Below, in pieces: positions 9,148 through 17,617 of a DNA stretch of 50,629 nucleotides. The translations under genes were made by a program, and so were the position numbers. Position 1 is the first letter of the stretch. Each line of letters opens with the position of its first letter. The notes below the pieces were generated by a model that saw only the letters and a list, made by a program, of their open reading frames with translations, was not told the DNA's origin and did no database searches. Source of the stretch: an uncultured Prevotellaceae bacterium (GTDB lineage: Bacteria; Bacteroidota; Bacteroidia; Bacteroidales; Bacteroidaceae); the NCBI GenBank assembly GCA_902776665.1, contig CACYQZ010000015.1:1-50629 (forward strand), in the 5' to 3' direction.

Positions 9148-10084
9148 CAAACTTTGAGCTAAAAATGAAATGAAATGCCGTGATCGCAAGCGTCAAAATG
9201 AAGATGACGATGAAGGCGATATTGGTAATTTTCGTGCGAGTCAGTGCGATGAAATGCCCGATGAAAATGGAGGCGTGGATGATGAGGATGCGCAGGAGGA
9301 AATCGTTGTGCTGCGGTTGCAATACAAAGAAGACAATGGTGAACAGCGTGACGATGAGAAAGAGTTCGTAGATGATTTGCGTGCGCAGTTTGTCTTTGCT
9401 TCGCTGCCGCAGGAAATGGATGATGCCCGTGAACGTGAGAACGACGATGAACGCGAAGGTGACGAGCGGATGCAGGTGTTGTGAAATGTCAATCGTCGCA
9501 GGCAGGGCGAATTGCGTGAGTTCGGTGAAATGGTTGAGGGGAGTTGTGTAGTCGGCTTGGTACAGGAAATAGCCGGCCACCAACCAGTAGGGCGTAATCA
9601 GTCCGAGCAGCGAGGCACAGAACGTGCGAAGGCTGAATGCCTGCAATCGGACGGCCATCAGCAGCCAAAAAAGGGGCACGAAAAAGAGTATTTGCACGAA
9701 AAACAGGCTGGCGATGCCGATGGTGAGGAAAGCCGTGAAAATGGGGCTGACAGCCGTTTTGTCTTGGTAGGCTTGCAGGAAGAAGATGTAGAACGCGATG
9801 AAGGCCGCGCCCACGACACCGCCCTCGATGGAGGGGAAGAGATAGGTGGCCATCAGGGTGAGCACGAGAAACGAGCACGACACCATTCGGCTGTAGATGC
9901 GGATGAGGGCGTTGGCATTGTTGAGTTCGACCATCAGCAGCGTGGAAAGGGCGAGTAGGGCGGTTTGTGCCCACATCTGCTGCTCGACGGCACCGAGCAA
10001 CACGACGATGGCTGCGCCGTAGATGGCGGTCAGTGGCAACGCCCAACGGCTCTCGGCGATTTGGTTCTGAAGTCTTCTGATCAT
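9131..10084 (-). CDS. Polytopic membrane protein of unknown function
   Basis: 317 residues. About eight hydrophobic segments are visible (for example near residues 17-35, 70-90, 100-120, 135-165, 205-225 and three in the last 90 residues), with few charged residues between them and no recognised catalytic motif. The ATG at 10084 directly abuts the purD stop codon at 10085-10087, and the 3' end overlaps dedA, so it is part of the same transcript. I do not recognise the family. Weak similarity of layout to DUF6427-type Bacteroidota membrane proteins, which also sit next to purine genes, is possible but unproven. Confidence 0.75.
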   Translation of the reverse strand: MIRRLQNQIAESRWALPLTAIYGAAIVVLLGAVEQQMWAQTALLALSTLLMVELNNANALIRIYSRMVSCSFLVLTLMATYLFPSIEGGVVGAAFIAFYIFFLQAYQDKTAVSPIFTAFLTIGIASLFFVQILFFVPLFWLLMAVRLQAFSLRTFCASLLGLITPYWLVAGYFLYQADYTTPLNHFTELTQFALPATIDISQHLHPLVTFAFIVVLTFTGIIHFLRQRSKDKLRTQIIYELFLIVTLFTIVFFVLQPQHNDFLLRILIIHASIFIGHFIALTRTKITNIAFIVIFILTLAITAFHFIFSSKFDGFSH

Positions 10085-11458
10085 CTATAAATCTTTTCCA
10101 ATATCTCGTCTAAAATATTTGTCAGTAAAGTCGATTTTCTGCGCCACTTCAAACGATTTCGCGAGTGCTTCGGCCTTGTCTTTTCCGTAGGAAGAAACGG
10201 CAATGACGCGACCTCCGTTGGTGACCACTTCGCCGTCTTTTAGGGCTGTGCCAGCGTGGAAGATAATGGTGTTGGGTGTTGGGTGTTGGGTGATGGGTGA
10301 TGGAAAACTGATGGGATAGTCTTTTTTGTAGGCTTCGGGATAGCCACCGCTGACGAGCATCACGCACACGGCGGCGCGTTCGTCGAATTCGATGTGTTTT
10401 TGGTCGAGATTCCCTGCTGCAACACCCAAAAACAGGTCGATGATGTCGCTTTTCAGGCGCAGCATCACGGTTTCGGTTTCAGGGTCGCCCATTCGACAAT
10501 TATATTCGATGACCATCGGTTCGCCCTCGACATTGATGAGGCCGAAGAAAATAAAACCTTTGTAGTCGATTCCCTCGGCGCGAAGTCCCTCGATGGTCGG
10601 TCGGATGATGCGATTTTCGACCTTTCTCATCCATTCCTTCGTGGCAAACGGCACGGGCGAAACGCTGCCCATTCCGCCGGTGTTCAATCCTGTGTCGCCC
10701 TCGCCGATGCGCTTGTAGTCCTTCGCTTCGGGCAGAATTTGGTAGTGTTCGCCGTCGGTGAGTACGAAAACGGAACATTCGATGCCGCTGAGAAATTCCT
10801 CGATGACGACGCGAGCCGATGCGTTGCCGAACATTCCACCGAGCATTTCGTGAAGTTCTTTTTTCGCCTCTTCGAGCGTCGGAACGATGAGCACGCCCTT
10901 GCCTGCGCAAAGTCCGTCGGCTTTCAGCACGTAGGGTGCTTTCAGCGTTTCGAGAAAGGCGATTCCGTCGTCCAAATGTGCCGCGTCGAAAGTCTGGTAG
11001 CGAGCCGTCGGGATGTTGTGACGCTGCATAAATGCCTTGGCGAAGTCTTTCGACCCTTCGAGCACAGCCCCTGCTTTCGACGGTCCGATGACGGGAATGT
11101 GGCAGGTGCGCTGGTCGGTTCGGAAATCGTCGTAGATGCCGTTCACAAGCGGGTCTTCGGGACCGACAACCACCATATCAACACCATTGTCGGCGGCGAA
11201 ATTCTTCAAACTTTCAAAATCGTTCACTCCGATTTCGACATTCTCGCCGACGCTCCGCGTTCCAGCATTTCCCGGCGCAATGAAGAGTTTTTCGCACTTC
11301 GGACTGTGCGCGATTTTCCACGCCAGCGCGTGTTCGCGTCCTCCACTGCCGAGCAGCAGGATTCTCAAACTCTTTTTCAGTTCTACCGTCGGATAGAACG
11401 CGGTCTTTTCCCGTTCATTTTCAGGAAAAAATGGCATCAAAACGTGACGAACTCCCAT
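10085..11458 (-). CDS. purD: Phosphoribosylamine--glycine ligase (GAR synthetase)
   Basis: 457 residues from the ATG at 11458. It makes glycinamide ribonucleotide in purine synthesis (step 2). The conserved N-terminus [17 protein letters not shown] begins about 30 residues in; the upstream extension is not typical, so a TTG start at 11366-11368, preceded by a purine-rich stretch, is a real alternative. The ATP-grasp region is clear ([20 protein letters not shown]; the metal-binding [15 protein letters not shown]). Near the C-terminus, between YPISFP and [13 protein letters not shown], the variable loop is encoded by a heptanucleotide array (residues ~386-398). Its 5' spacer also consists of short tandem repeats. 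Likely co-transcribed with the DPP IV and galE genes. Confidence 0.92.
   Translation of the reverse strand: MGVRHVLMPFFPENEREKTAFYPTVELKKSLRILLLGSGGREHALAWKIAHSPKCEKLFIAPGNAGTRSVGENVEIGVNDFESLKNFAADNGVDMVVVGPEDPLVNGIYDDFRTDQRTCHIPVIGPSKAGAVLEGSKDFAKAFMQRHNIPTARYQTFDAAHLDDGIAFLETLKAPYVLKADGLCAGKGVLIVPTLEEAKKELHEMLGGMFGNASARVVIEEFLSGIECSVFVLTDGEHYQILPEAKDYKRIGEGDTGLNTGGMGSVSPVPFATKEWMRKVENRIIRPTIEGLRAEGIDYKGFIFFGLINVEGEPMVIEYNCRMGDPETETVMLRLKSDIIDLFLGVAAGNLDQKHIEFDERAAVCVMLVSGGYPEAYKKDYPISFPSPITQHPTPNTIIFHAGTALKDGEVVTNGGRVIAVSSYGKDKAEALAKSFEVAQKIDFTDKYFRRDIGKDL
10268..10302 (-). repeat. In-frame heptanucleotide array (CAWCACC x5) inside purD
   Basis: On the coding (minus) strand there are two CATCACC units followed by three CAACACC units, 35 bases in all, exact. 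It is the same unit family and the same orientation relative to coding as the array in the beta-galactosidase gene. 35 is not a multiple of 3, so neighbouring bases must restore frame; the PurD C-terminal motif after it is intact. Confidence 0.95.
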
Positions 11459-11520
11459 AATTTACTATTTGACTATTTTACGATTTGACAATTTTCACTC
11501 CACACTCCACACTCCTCACT
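11459..11520 (-). repeat. Intergenic tandem-repeat spacer between the DPP IV gene and purD
   Basis: Read on the minus strand: three units AGTGAGG, AGTGTGG, AGTGTGG plus AGTG (11520-11496), then four AT-rich 7-8 base units of the form AAATNGTC/AAATNGTA (11494-11461), then AATT and the purD ATG. The TGA stop of the upstream gene (11518-11516) lies inside the first AGTGAGG unit. Almost every base of the spacer belongs to a repeat unit. Confidence 0.85.
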
Positions 11521-13546
11521 TCAAGAAGTCCTCAAAATACTGCGTAATGCGTTCGTGCAGGTGCACCGACTGATGGCCGCGCATATTGTGGCCTTCGAGC
11601 GGATAGACGTAGAAATCGGGCTGCGTTCCCACCTTGTTACACTCGTAGATGAACGACAGGCAATGCTGCGGCACCACCGTGTCGTCGTTGTAGCCCGTGA
11701 TGATTTGCAGTTTTCCCTTGAGGTTCTTGGCCTGCTCAATCAGCGACGCCTCCTTGTAGCCCTCGGGATTCTGCTGCGGCGTGTCCATATAGCGCTCGCC
11801 GTACATCACCTCGTACCATTTCCAGTCGATGACAGGGCCGCCAGCCACGCCCACCTTGAAGATTTCGGGGTGGCGCGTCATCATCGTGATGGTCATAAAA
11901 CCGCCATACGACCAACCGTGAACGCCAATGCGGTCGGCATCGACGTAGGGCAGCGACTGCAAGAATTTCACGCCCTGCATCTGGTCTTCGGTTTCGACCT
12001 GACCCAACCGACGGAACGTGGCCTGCTCGAAGTCGCGACCGCGATTTTCCGAACCGCGATTGTCGAGAATGAAGAGCAGATAGCCCTTTTGCGCCATATA
12101 GGTTTCCCAACTGCGCGAACCGTAGTGCCAGCGGGCATCGACGTTGTGGGCATGCGGACCACCATAGACATAAATGACGGTCGGATATTTCTTCGTCGGG
12201 TCGAAATCGACGGGTTTCACCATTCGATAATAAAGGTCGGTCTGGCCGTCAGCCGTTTTCAGTTTTCCACACGAATATTCGGGCACATTGTAGTCTTTCC
12301 ACGGATTTTCGGCGGTGAAAAGCGTCTTGGGCGACGGTTTTTGGGTGTTGGTGACAGCGATGACACGCGGCACGTCGGGCTCGGAATAACTGTCACGCAG
12401 CCATTGTCCGCTTGCGGAAAGTTCGCCAGAATGGTAGCCACGACCGTTGTCGAGCAGCGTGCGCCGTCCCGACTTCACATCGACGGCGAAGAGGTTGCGC
12501 TGAATCGGGCTGATTTCGTTCGACGCGATGATGACCGACTTCGCCTTTTCGTTGAAGCCCATCAACTCCATCACGACCCATTTTCCGCTCGTCAGTTGCG
12601 TCGAACGACCTTTTTTCAGGTCGTAGAGATAGAGGTGGCGATAGCCGTCGCGCTGGCTTTGGAACAGGAATTTCGACGAATACCAAGGCAAAAACGTGAT
12701 GGGATGCATCGGTTCGACATATTTCGTCGAGGTTTCGCGGTCGAGTTCCTGCAAACGATGGCCTTTTTCGGCGTCGTAACTAACCAGTCGGCAGTCGTTT
12801 TGGTCGCGGTTGAGTTCGAAAACGTAAATCGTTTTGCTGTCGGGCGACCACGCCACGTTGGTGAAATACACGGCTTTCCCGTCCATTTCGCCCGACGCGG
12901 GCAACTGCTTGGTATCGTTGCTTTTAGGTGTTTCGAGATAAATCGTTTTGCCAGTCTGCAAATCGTAGATTCCAATCGTCACGTCGTGGCTTTGTTCGCC
13001 TGCCATCGGGTATTTGTCGGGCTCGTAGGCCGCCGACCGCGCCTTGATGTTCACCTGCGGATAGTCGGCCACTTTCGACTGGTCCATCCGATAGAAGGCC
13101 AGTCGCTGCCCGTCGGGGCTCCAGAACATACCTTTGCTGATGCCAAACTCGCTGCGATGCACGCTCTGGCCATAGACGATTTCGCGTGAGCCGTCGGTTG
13201 TCAGTTGAATTGTATCTCCTTGATTGCCAACGACATAAAAGTTGTTGTCTTTTACGAAAGAACGCTCGTTTTTCTTCTGAAATTGCTTGATTCCGTTCAC
13301 CTGCGCCGTGTCGAGCAGAAGCGTCTCCTTGCCCGTTTTCTTATCGACCAGATAGCACTTTTCCACGTCGAGACGCACCAGTTCGTCGCCCCACCACGCG
13401 TGGTACTGCGTTTTCGGAATCATATTCCGATAGTTCGTGCCGCCGAAATTCAGGTCTTCGAGCGTAAACGATTTTTTCTCTTGAGCAATGCTGCTCAGGC
13501 TGCACAGTCCGAGAAGAACCGCCACAGCCAAAAATCTTGCCTTCAT
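11516..13546 (-). CDS. Dipeptidyl-peptidase IV-type serine peptidase (family S9)
   Basis: 676 residues. Signal peptide MKARFLAVAVLLGLCSLSSIAQ suggests a periplasmic or surface enzyme that removes N-terminal dipeptides, often X-Pro, from peptides. The N-terminal two thirds form a DPP IV beta-propeller (WSPDGQRLAFYRMDQS; FTNVAWSPDSKTIYVFELNRDQ). The C-terminal alpha/beta-hydrolase domain has the nucleophile elbow GWSYGG, the acid in GYNDDTVV and the His in LEGHNMRGH. Length and motifs fit the Bacteroidota DPP IV group that feeds peptide fermentation. Stop codon embedded in a repeat unit. 13 bases separate it from galE upstream. Confidence 0.9.
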   Translation of the reverse strand: MKARFLAVAVLLGLCSLSSIAQEKKSFTLEDLNFGGTNYRNMIPKTQYHAWWGDELVRLDVEKCYLVDKKTGKETLLLDTAQVNGIKQFQKKNERSFVKDNNFYVVGNQGDTIQLTTDGSREIVYGQSVHRSEFGISKGMFWSPDGQRLAFYRMDQSKVADYPQVNIKARSAAYEPDKYPMAGEQSHDVTIGIYDLQTGKTIYLETPKSNDTKQLPASGEMDGKAVYFTNVAWSPDSKTIYVFELNRDQNDCRLVSYDAEKGHRLQELDRETSTKYVEPMHPITFLPWYSSKFLFQSQRDGYRHLYLYDLKKGRSTQLTSGKWVVMELMGFNEKAKSVIIASNEISPIQRNLFAVDVKSGRRTLLDNGRGYHSGELSASGQWLRDSYSEPDVPRVIAVTNTQKPSPKTLFTAENPWKDYNVPEYSCGKLKTADGQTDLYYRMVKPVDFDPTKKYPTVIYVYGGPHAHNVDARWHYGSRSWETYMAQKGYLLFILDNRGSENRGRDFEQATFRRLGQVETEDQMQGVKFLQSLPYVDADRIGVHGWSYGGFMTITMMTRHPEIFKVGVAGGPVIDWKWYEVMYGERYMDTPQQNPEGYKEASLIEQAKNLKGKLQIITGYNDDTVVPQHCLSFIYECNKVGTQPDFYVYPLEGHNMRGHQSVHLHERITQYFEDFLK

Positions 13547-13559
13547 TTGTTAAAATATT

Positions 13560-14597
13560 TTACATCACACCATCTTCGCGCAGTTTTTTCTGCCATTTCC
13601 AAGCCGTGGCAAGCACCTCATCGACGGGCGTGTCGGCCTTCCAACCCAGCACGCGATTCGCCTTATCGACATTGCCCCAAACCTTCTCAATATCGCCTTC
13701 GCGACGCGGTGCATACGTCCAGTTTACCTTCACGCCAGTCGCCTTTTCAAACGTCTCGACCACTTCGAGCGTCGAAAGTCCGCGACCCGTTCCGATGTTG
13801 AAATATTCGAGCGCCTCGCCGTCTTGGTCGAGCACGCGCGTCATCGCCTTCACGTGCGCCTTCGCCAAATCGACCACGTAGATGTAGTCGCGGATGCAAG
13901 TGCCGTCGGGTGTGTTGTAGTCGTTGCCGAAGATTCGCAGTTGCTCGCGCACGCCGATGGCCGTCTGTGTCACGAAAGGAATCAGGTTGTTGGGCACACC
14001 GACGGGCAGTTCGCCGATTTCCGCGCTCGGATGGGCTCCGATGGGGTTGAAATAGCGCAAAACCACCGATTTAATCGGGGCTCCCGAGTGGATGTAGTCG
14101 GCGATAATCTCCTCGTTGATTTGCTTCGTATTGCCGTAGGGTGACAGCGCCTTCTGAATCGGGGCCTCCTCGGTGACGGGCAGGTTTTCCTTCGTCGGCT
14201 GACCATAGACCGTGCACGACGACGAGAAAATAATGCCTTTCACGTCGTATTTCGGCATCAGTTCGAGCAGGTTGATGAGCGAAACGAGGTTGTTGCGGTA
14301 GTAGAGCAGTGGTTTTTCGACGCTCTCGCCCACAGCCTTTGACGCGGCGAAATGGATGATGCCCTTGATGTTCGGATACTTCTGGAAAACGGCCTCCGTC
14401 GCGTCAAAGTCGCGCAAATCGACCTTTTCAAACGCCGGACGAATGCCCGTGATTTTCTCGATGCCGTCGAGCACTTCAATCTTCGAGTTCGACAGATTGT
14501 CAACGATAACTACTTCGTAGCCTGCCTCTTGCAGTTCTACGGTCGTGTGCGAACCGATGAAGCCGGTTCCGCCAGTCACAAGGATGGTCTGTTTCAT
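13560..14597 (-). CDS. galE: UDP-glucose 4-epimerase
   Basis: 345 residues, standard length. It interconverts UDP-galactose and UDP-glucose (Leloir pathway and surface glycan synthesis). The NAD-binding Rossmann motif GGTGFIGS is at residues 9-16, the catalytic Ser/Tyr/Lys are in FSSSCTVYG and SPYGNTK, and the C-terminus has ALEYFNIGTGRGLSTLEVV. First gene of the minus-strand run; its activity complements the beta-galactosidase encoded across the terminator. Confidence 0.95.
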   Translation of the reverse strand: MKQTILVTGGTGFIGSHTTVELQEAGYEVVIVDNLSNSKIEVLDGIEKITGIRPAFEKVDLRDFDATEAVFQKYPNIKGIIHFAASKAVGESVEKPLLYYRNNLVSLINLLELMPKYDVKGIIFSSSCTVYGQPTKENLPVTEEAPIQKALSPYGNTKQINEEIIADYIHSGAPIKSVVLRYFNPIGAHPSAEIGELPVGVPNNLIPFVTQTAIGVREQLRIFGNDYNTPDGTCIRDYIYVVDLAKAHVKAMTRVLDQDGEALEYFNIGTGRGLSTLEVVETFEKATGVKVNWTYAPRREGDIEKVWGNVDKANRVLGWKADTPVDEVLATAWKWQKKLREDGVM

Positions 14598-14638
14598 ATT
14601 TTCTGAATTTTTATGATGATTGTTAGCATTTTATCCTG

Positions 14639-14646
14639 CAAAATTA
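14639..14646 (-). promoter_or_regulatory. Candidate -7 box for galE
   Basis: TAATTTTG on the minus strand, 42 bases before the galE ATG. No clear TTTG at 19-21 bases upstream was found. Confidence 0.5.
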
Positions 14647-14740
14647 CAAAAAAAAATGATTCGATGGGAACGGATTCCGCAAAAAAATCAAAAAAATCAA
14701 AAATTCAGACAGACGATTTTTCCATTCTTGAAAAAATGCT

Positions 14741-14748
14741 TATCTTTG
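14741..14748 (+). promoter_or_regulatory. Candidate -7 box for the macroglobulin-like gene
   Basis: TATCTTTG followed by CGG, 72 bases before the ATG at 14820. The spacer 14598-14819 otherwise holds only AT-rich sequence and the opposing galE promoter; a 67-codon frame there (14613-14816) has no recognisable features. Confidence 0.6.
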
Positions 14749-14819
14749 CGGATGATAATCCGAGCCGTTTGAGGCGGTTTTTGGATGAAAATTTTACGAA
14801 AATCACGATTTTTTGAACG

Positions 14820-17615
14820 ATGAAACGATTTTTTTCGATTTGCTGCCTGTTGGCGACGGCTTTTTTGACCGCCAATGCCGACGGTTTCGACCAATTGAAG
14901 GAGGCACTGGAAAACAATGCGCAAGTGCAGGAAAAGGTGTATGTCCACACGGATAATACGTGCTATTTCGTGGGCGACACGCTGTGGTACAAGGCTTACG
15001 TGCTCCGCGCCGACGACCTCCGACCGACCGATATGAGCCGTGTACTCTACGTGGAACTGCTTTCGCCCGACGGACTCGTGGTCGAGCGGCAGCGAATCAT
15101 CGTGGCGAATCAGGGGCACACCTGCGGCCAGTTTGTGCTGAAAGACTCGCTCTATTCGGGCTACTACGAACTGCGTGCTTACACGCGCTGGATGCTGAAT
15201 TTCAACGTGTCGCACCGCCATTATAGCCGCGAAGACCGCCACCTTTTCTACAATAACCAGATGGCTGCCGACTTTTTCCGCGAGTGGGACGGGCTGTTTT
15301 CGCGCGTACTGCCGATTTACAGCAAACCCGAACAGCAGGGCGATTTCGCAGGGAAATATATGTACGCACGACCGAAACAGGACGTGCGCCGCGAGCCGAA
15401 GGAGGAACTCATCTGTCGATTCTATCCCGAAGGCGGTCAATTGGTGGAAAAACAGCCGTCGCGCGTGGCTTTTGAACTGACCGACCAATACGGAAAAGCC
15501 GTCGATTTAGAGGGAAAACTCAGCGACGGAACCACCTTGAAAACCGACTATATGGGTCGTGGAATTTTCCAACTCGAAAGCGGAAAAGCAGATTTGAAAG
15601 CCCGATTTTCGTGGCGTGGAAAGGAATATTTGTTCAATCTGCCGAAGGTCGAGAAACAGGGCGTTTCGTTGGCGTTGAAAAACGAATCGAATGGCAAAAA
15701 CATCGCTGTTTCGCTCTTCGCCAGCCCCGAATTTCAAGGGAAAACGGTCGGTGTGGCTGTGCTGTGTCGCGGTCGCCTCGTCCATTTTGAAAAACAATCG
15801 CTCGCAACATCCACCACCCATCACCTAACACCGAACACCCTCCCCACCGGCATCAACGAACTGCTGATTTTCGATGAAAACCGAAATGTGCTGGCTTCGC
15901 GCCTGTTTTTCGTGAACAACGGCGACGTGGCGGTTCCGATGCAGGTTTCGACGGGCGGAAAAACCGATTTCGAGCCTTACGAGGCCATTCCGCTCGAAGT
16001 GCAGGCTTCTTTGGCGAACCCGACATCGTTTTCGGTCGCCGTGCGCGATGCCCACACCGACGACCCTTCCTACGACGACGGAAATATGCTCACCGAACTG
16101 CTGCTCGCGTCCGATTTGAAAGGTTTTGTGCCCTATCCTGCCTACTATTTCGAGCGCGACGACGCAGAACGCCGTTCGCGCCTCGACCTGCTGATGATGG
16201 TGCAGGGTTGGCGACGCTACCGACCCGTGAAAACGCTGCGCTACAAGCCTGAACAAACGCTCACAGTCGAGGGCGCGGTCTATCCGATGCTCGACGTGCA
16301 GGGGATGGAGCGCGACCAAGTCGAGGGACTGAACAGCCACACGTCTGTTATCGCCGAACAACAGCAGACCAACAACGCCAATTCGGGCCTGGGCACAGGC
16401 GGAACTTTCACTGAGACCAACGACGACAACGCTCAGGCCGACGATGCCGAAGCAAAGGCCACTTCAGTGGTCGAGGAGCCCGATTTCGCGAGTTTTTCGA
16501 CAACTACGGTGTCTGGCGCGAACCACGGCGGACTGAAACACGAAGTGCTCGTCGAGGCCGAACTGACGGGCGGCGGACAGACTGCCGGAGCCGTGCAACT
16601 GACGAAAAACGGTGGCGCGTTCGTCTTTGAACTGCCGCCTTACTACGGCCATGCCATTCTTTTTATGAAGGCTTACGAGCAGAAAGATTCCGTGAAAAAA
16701 TCGATGGAGCGAGGCTTCGACAAACAGCGTCTCAACGAAGACCAATATGCCGATTTTTACGTGAAGCGCGACCTGTTCTATCCCGTTTTTGCCCGCGAAT
16801 ACAGTTGGTATGAAAAGCACCAGCCCGACTACGTTGCGACGAATGTCAGCGTCGAGGAAGAGGTCGATTTGAACGGTTCGCGACTCGACGGCGACCACAC
16901 GCTTTCGCAGGTCAATGTCAGTGCACGTCGGCGCGGTCGCAGGGCGGTAGATTACACGAAACCTGCCCACGTTGTCGATGCCTACGACCTCTACAACGAT
17001 GCCACCGACCGCGGTCTTTCGTGGGGACTTGTCAATATGGGCAGTTTTCCCCGAACCGCCTGTTTCACGCTCTACGGCAATATGGGTCGCTATGTGAAAT
17101 ACAATGTTCGCGCACGTATCGCCGACGGCCATCAACTCGATCGTGCCTACACCTTCTATCAGGACTATCAGAGCACGAACGAAACGGTGAAAAATCGCTC
17201 GGAAGCCGCTATTTTCAAGGATTTGCACCTCAATCGACTGCAAAATTTCCGATTCTACACCGATTTCGAGCCACGAAACCCCGACACGCTCTACACCGAA
17301 AGCGTCAATCGCGAGGACATCACCGTCGTCTATGAAACCATTCCCAACGATGGCAAGCAATACACCTACCGCGACCGCCGCTATCTGTTGCCGGGTTTCG
17401 CCGAGCCCGAGGAGTTCTATTCGCCCGACTACGGCCATACCGTTCCGCCCGAGCCCACCGACTATCGCCGCACGCTCTATTGGAACCCCAATGCCCGACC
17501 CGACGATGACGGAAAATTCCGTAAAACCATCTACAACAATAGCCGTGAAACCCGCATACGAGTGAGTGTTGCAGGCATCACAAACGATGGAAAAATCGTC
17601 GTAAAAGACCAATAA
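14820..17615 (+). CDS. Large secreted MG2 (macroglobulin-like) / plug-like protein
   Basis: 931 residues with a signal peptide (MKRFFSICCLLATAFLTANA). Residues ~35-130 (EKVYVHTDNTCYFVGDTLWYKAYV ... SGYYELRAYTRWM) match the MG2 domain found in alpha-2-macroglobulin-like and Bacteroidota 'TonB plug domain' proteins: the ligand-stretching beta-sandwich with DSLYSGYYELRAYT. A later region (~residues 690-780: LSQVNVSARRRGRRAVDYTK.AHVVDAYDLY) resembles a TonB-receptor plug, but no barrel follows, so it is not a channel. These proteins probably sit at the cell surface or periplasm; function is not established. Residues ~331-340 come from a degenerate heptanucleotide array. A TPR is not seen. It ends 2 bases from the convergent aminotransferase gene. 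Confidence 0.6.
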   Translation: MKRFFSICCLLATAFLTANADGFDQLKEALENNAQVQEKVYVHTDNTCYFVGDTLWYKAYVLRADDLRPTDMSRVLYVELLSPDGLVVERQRIIVANQGHTCGQFVLKDSLYSGYYELRAYTRWMLNFNVSHRHYSREDRHLFYNNQMAADFFREWDGLFSRVLPIYSKPEQQGDFAGKYMYARPKQDVRREPKEELICRFYPEGGQLVEKQPSRVAFELTDQYGKAVDLEGKLSDGTTLKTDYMGRGIFQLESGKADLKARFSWRGKEYLFNLPKVEKQGVSLALKNESNGKNIAVSLFASPEFQGKTVGVAVLCRGRLVHFEKQSLATSTTHHLTPNTLPTGINELLIFDENRNVLASRLFFVNNGDVAVPMQVSTGGKTDFEPYEAIPLEVQASLANPTSFSVAVRDAHTDDPSYDDGNMLTELLLASDLKGFVPYPAYYFERDDAERRSRLDLLMMVQGWRRYRPVKTLRYKPEQTLTVEGAVYPMLDVQGMERDQVEGLNSHTSVIAEQQQTNNANSGLGTGGTFTETNDDNAQADDAEAKATSVVEEPDFASFSTTTVSGANHGGLKHEVLVEAELTGGGQTAGAVQLTKNGGAFVFELPPYYGHAILFMKAYEQKDSVKKSMERGFDKQRLNEDQYADFYVKRDLFYPVFAREYSWYEKHQPDYVATNVSVEEEVDLNGSRLDGDHTLSQVNVSARRRGRRAVDYTKPAHVVDAYDLYNDATDRGLSWGLVNMGSFPRTACFTLYGNMGRYVKYNVRARIADGHQLDRAYTFYQDYQSTNETVKNRSEAAIFKDLHLNRLQNFRFYTDFEPRNPDTLYTESVNREDITVVYETIPNDGKQYTYRDRRYLLPGFAEPEEFYSPDYGHTVPPEPTDYRRTLYWNPNARPDDDGKFRKTIYNNSRETRIRVSVAGITNDGKIVVKDQ
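15812..15839 (+). repeat. Degenerate in-frame heptanucleotide array inside the macroglobulin-like gene
   Basis: Four 7-base units: CACCACC, CATCACC, TAACACC, GAACACC. They match CANCACC with first-base changes in the last two. Encodes a Thr/His/Pro/Asn-rich loop between two beta-sandwich strands. Confidence 0.75.
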
Positions 17616-17617
17616 AA

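Noticed and set aside
11555-13189. 544-codon open frame antisense to the DPP IV gene
   Set aside because: The minus-strand peptidase has full catalytic motifs; the opposite frame is a shadow.
14613-14816. 67-codon frame between galE and the macroglobulin-like gene
   Set aside because: Contains the promoter of the downstream gene, is Lys/Ser-rich by AT content, and shows no conserved pattern.
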